Assembly (NCBI RefSeq): GCF_014384995.1
Contig: NZ_JACRSY010000047.1
Coordinates: 1-16,849 of the forward strand
Source of the DNA: Zhenhengia yiwuensis
Lineage (GTDB): Bacteria > Bacillota > Clostridia > Lachnospirales > Cellulosilyticaceae
Length of the DNA: 16,849 bases
Direction of reading: 5' to 3'
Both the position numbers and the translations under genes were made by a program. The notes beneath the pieces were generated by a model. The model worked only from the letters and a program-made list of their open reading frames with translations. It was not told the origin of the DNA and made no database searches. Positions 12,610 to 16,849 of this stretch are shown here, piece after piece. The stretch's first letter is position 1. Each line of letters begins with the position of its first letter.

Positions 12610-12798
12610 TTAATTTACTAGAAGCGTTGTTAAACGAACAACTTCTTCTAAAAGGTCTAATAGCCTATCAAATTTCATTCGCAAACTAAAACTTGTTATT
12701 GTTGAAAAGAAAACTGCAACTGTAAAAATTGAAAGTGTTATTCTCTGTCTTTTAATCTTAGATTCAAGGACAGCTATTTTCTTATCTATCTCTTCCAT
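12610..12798 (-). CDS. Small single-pass membrane protein with coil, 62 aa
   Basis: A charged helix (MEEIDKKIAVLESKIKRQR, 1-19) is followed by a hydrophobic segment (ITLSIFTVAVFFSTITSF, 20-37) and a second helix LLDLLEEVVRLTTLL. It is probably a membrane protein, of a shape often found near phage antirepressors and holin-like genes. The ribosome site is AAAGGGG. It lies between the two copies of the antirepressor 3' end, as if inserted or brought in by recombination. Confidence 0.6.
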   Translation of the reverse strand: MEEIDKKIAVLESKIKRQRITLSIFTVAVFFSTITSFSLRMKFDRLLDLLEEVVRLTTLLVN

Positions 12799-12806
12799 AC
12801 TTTCCC

Positions 12807-12848
12807 CTTTCTAAGCTAATCTCATTTGATTATTTAAATTACTAATCT
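12807..12848. repeat. Duplicated 3' end of the antirepressor gene (functional copy)
   Basis: Partner of 12552-12593, with 39 of 42 positions identical. It contains the true C-terminus and stop of the antirepressor. Confidence 0.85.
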
Positions 12849-13701
12849 CTGTCACTAATACTGTAGGTGCTTTATATTCTTCTACAATGCTTCTGGCAAT
12901 GTCTAACTGACTTCTTTTTATTGCTTCATACTTTGATATGCCAAACTCTCTTTTAAGCTGTCTTTGAATATCTGAATACACCTTTCCTCTAAGAGAATGG
13001 TCATTGTATGCAGTAGATTTATACCCACCTAAAACTTGTACACCTTTACTTCTCACCAAGGCTTGTAGCTCTTTACATTCAACATTGAAGAGTGGCATAT
13101 TATCTTTTAAATCAGTAACCTCTTCTCTTACACCTGTAACTTCTTCACGAACTGATTCAATTTCTTTAGCCTGTTCTTCTAAGACTTGGTAATGAAGTCT
13201 TAGTTCTTCTTGTGGAGTTAGTCTTCTTGTTCGTTGCTTATGTATAAATGCTTCTGCTAAAACATCTTTAGCTTTAAGTTGATACTCAACTAATCTTTCT
13301 ACTAATTCTGGTTGTTGCTCTTTCATTTTTGGTGTAATAGAAATCTTCGCTAACCATATAGGAAGGTAGTCAAGTTCTATTGCTAAAACCTCATTATTTG
13401 GGTCAATTACCCCTGCGTCAAATTTGACGCACCCCCCATGAAGTACTAAATCTGATTGAATGTTTTTTACTTGCCTATCTTTTTGGTCTTTATTAAACCC
13501 AATTCCTTTACATATGTATCCAACACTTGTATAAAGTTTGTCCTTTACTTCATCTTTTACAACTAAAAGGCTATCTCCTAAAAACTCAACTTCTTTTGTA
13601 ACTAATGAATTTTCTTGGTTTGCCTTTTCTTGGCTTATCCCTTTTAACACTACTGGTGTGTTATCTCCTTGATTTAATGCACTACTCATTTGCGTATTCA
13701 T
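12811..13701 (-). CDS. Phage antirepressor, P22_AR_N and ORF6C domains
   Basis: The 296-aa protein has an N-terminal P22_AR_N domain (EVEFLGDSLLVVKDEVKDKL to LDYLPIWLAKISITPKM, about 36-125). A helical linker with a coiled coil follows (EEQAKEIESVREEVTGVREE). The C-terminal ORF6C domain has LVRSKGVQVLGGYKS, then LRGKVYSDIQRQLKREFGISKYEAI. Such proteins inactivate the immunity repressor or act as early regulators. The start at 13701 has GAGGAGG nine bases upstream; a frame start at 13719 would overlap that site. It lies just after the 48-aa gene, with a 20-base overlap, near the head of the early operon. Confidence 0.85.
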   Translation of the reverse strand: MNTQMSSALNQGDNTPVVLKGISQEKANQENSLVTKEVEFLGDSLLVVKDEVKDKLYTSVGYICKGIGFNKDQKDRQVKNIQSDLVLHGGCVKFDAGVIDPNNEVLAIELDYLPIWLAKISITPKMKEQQPELVERLVEYQLKAKDVLAEAFIHKQRTRRLTPQEELRLHYQVLEEQAKEIESVREEVTGVREEVTDLKDNMPLFNVECKELQALVRSKGVQVLGGYKSTAYNDHSLRGKVYSDIQRQLKREFGISKYEAIKRSQLDIARSIVEEYKAPTVLVTEISNLNNQMRLA

Positions 13702-13828
13702 TTTGTTGCGCCTCCTCATTAACTATTCTTGTAATTTCTTCTGCTAATTGCTGAATATTCATGCCATAGACTAAAATGGCAAGTTCCTTTAGAAATTCTT
13801 CATTTTTTTGCGTTGTATTTTCTGCCAT
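13682..13828 (-). CDS. Small helical protein ahead of the antirepressor, 48 aa
   Basis: ATG 13828-13826 follows AAAGGAG with a 9-nt gap. The product MAENTTQKNEEFLKELAILV, then YGMNIQQLAEEITRIV, is acidic and helical. No family is recognised. It overlaps the antirepressor start by 20 bases, and its codons contain that gene's ribosome site, so translation of the two is coupled. Confidence 0.65.
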   Translation of the reverse strand: MAENTTQKNEEFLKELAILVYGMNIQQLAEEITRIVNEEAQQNEYANE

Positions 13829-13857
13829 TTTGCTATACTCCTTTCTATTTTCATTTT

Positions 13858-13872
13858 CTCGTATTAAGCGAG
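13858..13872. promoter_or_regulatory. Operator-like site at the end of the Cro-like gene
   Basis: CTCGTATTAAGCGAG is a palindrome with perfect CTCG/CGAG ends and covers the stop codon of the Cro-like gene. It matches the three sites in the immunity switch and shares the 9-mer AACTCGCTT (minus strand) with 14106-14114. Confidence 0.5.
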
Positions 13873-14067
13873 TTTGTAAGGTAAAAAAATATAGTCTATT
13901 GGCATATTATACAATTCGCATAACTGTACTAGGTGGTGATGTCTAGGGATAGTCTTTCCTTTCTCCCAACTTATCAGCGTTTCTTTACATATTCCAATCT
14001 TTTCAGCAGCTTCTTTTTGTGTTAAATTTGCATTTACTCTTGCTGCTGCTAAACTAATTTGTGGCAT
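13864..14067 (-). CDS. Cro-like XRE transcriptional regulator, 67 aa
   Basis: A single helix-turn-helix domain fills the protein: LAAARVNANLTQKEAAEKIGICKETLISWEKGKTIP (about 6-41), then LVQLCELYNMPIDYIFLPY. The length fits a Cro-type repressor that opposes the immunity repressor. It is the first gene on the leftward promoter (-10 at 14101-14106, -35 at 14124-14129), with AAAGGAG eight bases before the ATG. Divergence from the ImmR-like gene across shared operators makes the lysogeny-switch role likely. Confidence 0.85.
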   Translation of the reverse strand: MPQISLAAARVNANLTQKEAAEKIGICKETLISWEKGKTIPRHHHLVQLCELYNMPIDYIFLPYKLA

Positions 14068-14100
14068 CTGAATTACTCCTTTCCGATTTAATGTAATTCA

Positions 14101-14129
14101 ATATTAACTCGCTTTAGGCGAAATGTCAA
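14101..14129 (-). promoter_or_regulatory. Leftward early promoter
   Basis: On the minus strand, TTGACA (14129-14124), a 17-bp spacer and TAATAT (14106-14101) form a near-consensus promoter for the Cro-like gene and the early operon. One operator copy fills the spacer and another touches the -35. Confidence 0.85.
14108..14122. promoter_or_regulatory. Operator 1 of the immunity switch
   Basis: CTCGCTTTAGGCGAA, with near-palindromic ends, lies exactly between the -10 and -35 of the leftward promoter. Binding here should block early transcription. Confidence 0.6.
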
Positions 14130-14142
14130 CTCTTTTAGCGAG
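14128..14142. promoter_or_regulatory. Operator 2 of the immunity switch
   Basis: AACTCTTTTAGCGAG is the same motif in reverse orientation (CTCGCTAAAAGAGTT on the minus strand). It overlaps the leftward -35 box by two bases. Confidence 0.55.
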
Positions 14143-14159
14143 ATTTTTTTTATTTATTA

Positions 14160-14188
14160 TTGTTTTTTTCTCGCTTTTGTTGTATAAT
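14160..14188 (+). promoter_or_regulatory. Rightward repressor promoter
   Basis: TTGTTT (14160-14165), 17 bp and a perfect TATAAT (14183-14188) precede the ImmR-like gene at 14222. Confidence 0.75.
14170..14184. promoter_or_regulatory. Operator 3 of the immunity switch
   Basis: CTCGCTTTTGTTGTA has a clear left half-site only. It sits in the spacer and first -10 bases of the repressor promoter, a good place for autoregulation. Confidence 0.45.
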
Positions 14189-14221
14189 TTATCGCATAAT
14201 AAGGAAGGAAGTGTGTCTATA

Positions 14222-14659
14222 ATGTCTGAAACAGACGTAAGAAAAATCTTTTCAAAGAATTTAAATCGCCTAATGCGTTTAAATAACAAAAAACAAATAG
14301 ATTTAATGAATGATTTAAAACTAAGTTCATCTACTCTTTCTAATTGGTGTACTGGTCTCAAAATGCCACGAATGGATAAAATTCAAATGTTAGCCGATTA
14401 TTTTGGAGTTTTAAAATCTGATTTAATAGAGGATAAAACTCTCTCTGAAGAACCTGTACAAATTAATCCATTAACAGGTAAAAAAATGACCAAACGTGAA
14501 CTTTCACAATATGAAAAAGTCATGAATGAAGCAACTTTGATGTTTAACAATGAAGATGTTTCTGAAGAAGATAAAGAGAAACTAATGATGGCTCTTAATG
14601 ACATGTTTTGGAAAGCGAAACAAAAAAATAAAGAAAAATATGTCAAGTCTCATAAATAA
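14222..14659 (+). CDS. ImmR-like XRE immunity repressor, 145 aa
   Basis: An N-terminal XRE domain spans about residues 8-62 (FSKNLNRLMRLNNKKQIDLMN to KIQMLADYFGVLKSDL). The C-terminal tail is helical and acidic (YEKVMNEATLMFNNEDVSEEDKEKL). There is no LexA-type peptidase domain, so RecA-stimulated self-cleavage is unlikely. The next gene encodes an ImmA-like metalloprotease, giving the ImmR-ImmA arrangement known from ICEBs1 and phage phi105. The start at 14222 follows AGGAAG; the frame extends upstream to 14123, but that part overlaps the promoter and operators. Confidence 0.85.
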   Translation: MSETDVRKIFSKNLNRLMRLNNKKQIDLMNDLKLSSSTLSNWCTGLKMPRMDKIQMLADYFGVLKSDLIEDKTLSEEPVQINPLTGKKMTKRELSQYEKVMNEATLMFNNEDVSEEDKEKLMMALNDMFWKAKQKNKEKYVKSHK

Positions 14660-14693
14660 ATTAATAAATAAATTTTTACAAAGGATGATTGGG

Positions 14694-15122
14694 ATGGATA
14701 TCTCTAAACGAGTTAAAAATCTAGTAAGAATGTACAACACTCATGATCCAATACGAATAGCTAAATTAAAAGGTATTGAGGTAGAGTATTATGATTTAGG
14801 GGAAATTAAAGGTTTTTATAAAAAAATACTAGGTAATAAATTCATTGGCCTTAATGATACTATAGGGGAATTTTCAATATTAGTATCATCTGGCCATGAA
14901 TTGGGCCATGATGTATTACATAGTACAAAGCAAATACAACTCATGAAGGATTATGTTCTTTTACCTAAAGATAATGTAATAGAAATCCAAGCTAATAAGT
15001 TTGTTGCAGAATTATTGCTATATGAAGGTGCTAATTATGACTACATACTTAAATCAGGTACTGAGCTGGATAAAAAAATACTTAAAATGTTAATAGATTT
15101 AAAAAATACAAATATCAGCTAG
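14694..15122 (+). CDS. ImmA/IrrE family metalloprotease, 142 aa
   Basis: The zinc motif HELGH lies in SGHELGHDVLH at about residues 68-72. A downstream EIQANKFVAELLL carries the likely third-ligand region. The N-terminal segment DISKRVKNLVRMYNTHDPIRIA and the strand EVEYYDLGEIKGFYK are usual for this family, which cleaves partner XRE repressors after DNA damage or other signals. AAAGGA lies 8 nt before ATG 14694; upstream in-frame starts lie inside the repressor gene. It follows the repressor gene by 34 bases, so the two are co-transcribed. Confidence 0.88.
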   Translation: MDISKRVKNLVRMYNTHDPIRIAKLKGIEVEYYDLGEIKGFYKKILGNKFIGLNDTIGEFSILVSSGHELGHDVLHSTKQIQLMKDYVLLPKDNVIEIQANKFVAELLLYEGANYDYILKSGTELDKKILKMLIDLKNTNIS

Positions 15123-15160
15123 AAAAATAAAAAAGACCTAGTGGTACCAACACTAAGCCT
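15121..15160 (-). terminator. Leftward terminator between the integrase and immunity genes
   Basis: On the minus strand the arms AGGCTTAGTG (15160-15151) and CACTAGGTCT (15143-15134) pair fully if G-U is allowed, with a 7-nt loop and a TTTTTATTTTT tail. On the plus strand two of the pairs become mismatches. It would stop leftward transcripts, such as read-through from ssrA, before the immunity genes. Confidence 0.65.
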
Positions 15161-15173
15161 CTTATATAAACAG

Positions 15174-15216
15174 TGTATATGATATATACATCTCTCAAAT
15201 TTAGTATATCGTATAC
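15174..15216. promoter_or_regulatory. Two palindromes in the integrase leader
   Basis: TGTATATGATATATACA (15174-15190) is a perfect 7-3-7 palindrome. GTATATCGTATAC (15204-15216) is a perfect 5-3-5 palindrome. Their centres are 28 bp apart. They lie 33-75 bases before the integrase ATG and differ from the CTCGCT operators. No convincing -10/-35 pair was found here. They could bind a regulator of integrase or an excision factor. Confidence 0.5.
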
Positions 15217-15248
15217 ATACCTTAATTACAATAAAGGAGTATACACAT

Positions 15249-16849
15249 ATGAAAAAAGTTGCAATATACGCTAGATATTCTAGTGATAATCAAAGAGAAG
15301 AATCTATCGAGGCCCAAATTCGAGCAATAAATGACTTCTGCAACCGAAATAATTATCAAGTAGTAAAAACATATACCGATGAAGCAAAATCAGCTACAAG
15401 TGATAATAGACCACAATTTCAACAAATGATAAAAGATAGCTCTACTAAATTATTTGATACTGTTATTGTCCATAAATTAGATAGATTTTCTCGTGATCGA
15501 TATGATAGTGCATTTTATAAACGTGAATTAAAGAAAAATAAAGTAAAACTTATATCTGTTCTTGAAAATTTAGATGATAGTCCTGAAAGTATAATCTTAG
15601 AATCTGTATTAGAGGGTATGGCTGAATACTATTCTGCTAATTTATCTCGTGAGGTGATGAAAGGTATGAAAGAAACTGCTTATCAATGTAAACATACTGG
15701 TGGTATTCCACCTTTAGGTTATGACATTAATAGAGATAAATCTTATGTAATTAATGAACATGAAGCTGATATAATTCGTTTAATTTTTAATATGTATTCT
15801 TCTGGTGAAACTTATGGTTCAATACAAGACACTTTAAAATCAAAAGGGTACAAAACTAAAACTGGAAAAGATTTTTCATGTAGTGCATTATCTACTATTT
15901 TAAGAAATGAAAAATACAAAGGCACTTATGTATTTAATAAAACTGGACAAAAACAAAATGGAAAACGCAATGTATATCTAAAATCTGATGAAGATATTAT
16001 TAAAATTGAAAATGGTATTCCTAAAATAGTGGATGAAAATACATGGAACATAGTAAATAAAAGAATGGATGAATCTAACAAAAGCACTCAATCAGCACAA
16101 AGAGCTAAGGAACCCTATCTATTAACAGGTTTAATACAATGTGGCTGTTGTAATGGGGCTATGGTAGGGAATAGACGCTTTTCAGGTAGAAATAAACAAA
16201 AATATGTAACCTATGAATGTAATACACGAAAAAGAACAAAAGGTTGTAATGCAAAAGCAATTAATAAAGACTTTATAGAAAATCTTGTTATAGAGTTTTT
16301 AGATAATAACTTATTAACATATTCAAATATTGATGAAATAGCAACTCTTGTTTTAGAAGGGCTAAAAAATATAAACAAAGGTATTCCAGGTGCATTGGCT
16401 AATTATAAGAAATCCTTGAATCAAACTAATAAAGAAATTGAAAATATTATTAATGCAATAGCTGCTGGTATGTTTCACCCATCTATGAAAGAAAAAATGG
16501 ACTTATTAGAAGCCAAAAAAGCTGATTTAATTTTAAAAATCACTAGCTACGAGCAACAACTACAGGTTACTGTTATTCCAACTAAAAAAACTATTATAGA
16601 TTATTTAGAATCAAATAAGGACATAAAAAATAAACCTCTGAATCATCAAAAGGCTATAATTCAAAGGTTTATTGAAAAAATCATTGTGTATCCAGACAAA
16701 GTAGAAATTATATCTATTGTGGATACGAACAATGGAGGTGAGGGGAATCGAACCCCTGTCCGAAAGCCCATAAATCGTGGTCTCTACCATCATAGTCACT
16801 GTTTTAACATTCCCTCCATGAACCGCCCAGAGACAGGCTGTTCACTTCA
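15249..16849 (+). CDS. int: Large serine recombinase (integrase), open to the window edge
   Basis: The N-terminal resolvase domain (1-150) has YARYSSDNQ, with Ser11 as the catalytic nucleophile and Arg9 beside it, and LDRFSR further on. The recombinase domain (about 153-250) includes GIPPLGYD and LRNEKYKGTYV. A zinc ribbon uses Cys298, Cys301, Cys324 and Cys333. A coiled coil follows (about 375-450). AAAGGAG lies 9 nt before the ATG. It integrates and, with a directionality factor, excises the phage. The frame has no stop. After residue 494 (VDTNN) it reads antisense through tmRNA as GGEGNRTPVRKP and leaves the window, at least 533 codons. Homology should end near residue 494. Confidence 0.9.
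   Translation, partial: MKKVAIYARYSSDNQREESIEAQIRAINDFCNRNNYQVVKTYTDEAKSATSDNRPQFQQMIKDSSTKLFDTVIVHKLDRFSRDRYDSAFYKRELKKNKVKLISVLENLDDSPESIILESVLEGMAEYYSANLSREVMKGMKETAYQCKHTGGIPPLGYDINRDKSYVINEHEADIIRLIFNMYSSGETYGSIQDTLKSKGYKTKTGKDFSCSALSTILRNEKYKGTYVFNKTGQKQNGKRNVYLKSDEDIIKIENGIPKIVDENTWNIVNKRMDESNKSTQSAQRAKEPYLLTGLIQCGCCNGAMVGNRRFSGRNKQKYVTYECNTRKRTKGCNAKAINKDFIENLVIEFLDNNLLTYSNIDEIATLVLEGLKNINKGIPGALANYKKSLNQTNKEIENIINAIAAGMFHPSMKEKMDLLEAKKADLILKITSYEQQLQVTVIPTKKTIIDYLESNKDIKNKPLNHQKAIIQRFIEKIIVYPDKVEIISIVDTNNGGEGNRTPVRKPINRGLYHHSHCFNIPSMNRPETGCSL
16675..16732 (-). terminator. Candidate ssrA terminator inside integrase coding sequence
   Basis: On the minus strand, directly after the tmRNA 3' end, TTGT (16732-16729), GTATCCA (16726-16720), CAA and TAGA (16719-16713) can pair with TCTA (16705-16702), TTG, TGGATAC (16694-16688) and ACAA (16687-16684). 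There are 2-nt bulges and a 7-nt loop. After TGA comes TTTTTT (16680-16675). The same bases encode the integrase C-terminus on the other strand. Confidence 0.5.
16733..16849 (-). ncRNA. ssrA: 3' part of transfer-messenger RNA (tmRNA)
   Basis: Read on the minus strand, the end is a tRNA-like 3' half. A T-stem and loop AGGGGTTCGATTCCCCT is followed by the acceptor strand CACCTCC and discriminator A at 16733; CCA is not encoded. GGGCTTTCGGACAG precedes it, as in clostridial tmRNAs. tmRNA rescues stalled ribosomes. The 5' half, including the tag-peptide reading frame, lies beyond the window. The prophage begins exactly at the 3' end, making this the insertion target and the right chromosome boundary. 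Confidence 0.93.

Noticed and set aside
14123..14221. N-terminal extension of the repressor frame with a hydrophobic, membrane-like segment
   Set aside because: It overlaps the rightward promoter and two of the three switch operators (with the third just upstream), and has no ribosome site; the XRE protein starts naturally at 14222.
16688..16726. GTATCCA/TGGATAC inverted repeat as a serine-integrase attachment arm
   Set aside because: Both arms lie on the phage side within integrase codons, whereas an integrated site should keep only one phage half; a terminator role explains the pairing and T tract better.
16611..16799. Minus-strand open frame across the integrase end and tmRNA
   Set aside because: It covers the tmRNA acceptor region and the antisense of integrase, with no coding features; it is an accidental frame.

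Overview
The window is AT-rich, with strong AGGAGG-type ribosome binding sites and tightly packed, often overlapping genes. It looks like the integrase-proximal end of a temperate phage in a low-GC Gram-positive host, most likely a member of the Clostridia. Species cannot be read from the sequence. The right edge is host DNA: the 3' part of ssrA (tmRNA) on the minus strand, with its 3' end at 16733. The prophage abuts this end, and its integrase reading frame (plus strand, from 15249) crosses the junction and runs antisense through tmRNA to the window edge without a stop.

Layout from right to left. (1) 15249-16849: large serine integrase, with palindromic sites in its leader. (2) 13864-15122: immunity module. 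An ImmR-like repressor and an ImmA-like metalloprotease (HELGH) are on the plus strand, divergent from a small Cro-like XRE gene on the minus strand. The two promoters face each other around three copies of a CTCGCT-type operator; two more copies lie inside the early operon. (3) 13828 down to about 2600: one long minus-strand early operon. It begins with control genes (a P22_AR_N/ORF6C antirepressor, small DNA-binding genes, and an XRE gene broken by two homopolymer indels), then coiled-coil genes, an HNH homing endonuclease and a small KOW-like protein. It continues with a recombination/replication block: Rad50/SbcC-like ATPase, small phage protein, RecT, metallo-beta-lactamase-fold protein, DnaD-like replisome organizer, G39P-like helicase loader, coiled-coil protein, RuvC-like resolvase and three small early proteins. 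(4) 1-2600: an accessory region where short minus-strand genes alternate strictly with plus-strand cargo genes: an Abi-alpha (DUF4393) protein and two small membrane proteins. An AT-rich motif recurs at almost every gene border. The plus-strand gene ending at 57 is cut by the window.

How it works, by inference: ImmR holds the Cro-side promoter off, and ImmA and/or the antirepressor lift repression. The early operon then makes a RecT-centred recombination set and a DnaD/G39P pair that would load a helicase, probably host DnaB since no helicase gene is present here. The most unusual observations are: a candidate -1 frameshift signal (A AAA AAG, stop codon, perfect 10-bp hairpin) at the end of the RuvC-like gene; a terminator-like structure for ssrA embedded in integrase coding sequence; a set of five dispersed operator-like sites; and repeat-bounded cargo in the left accessory region.
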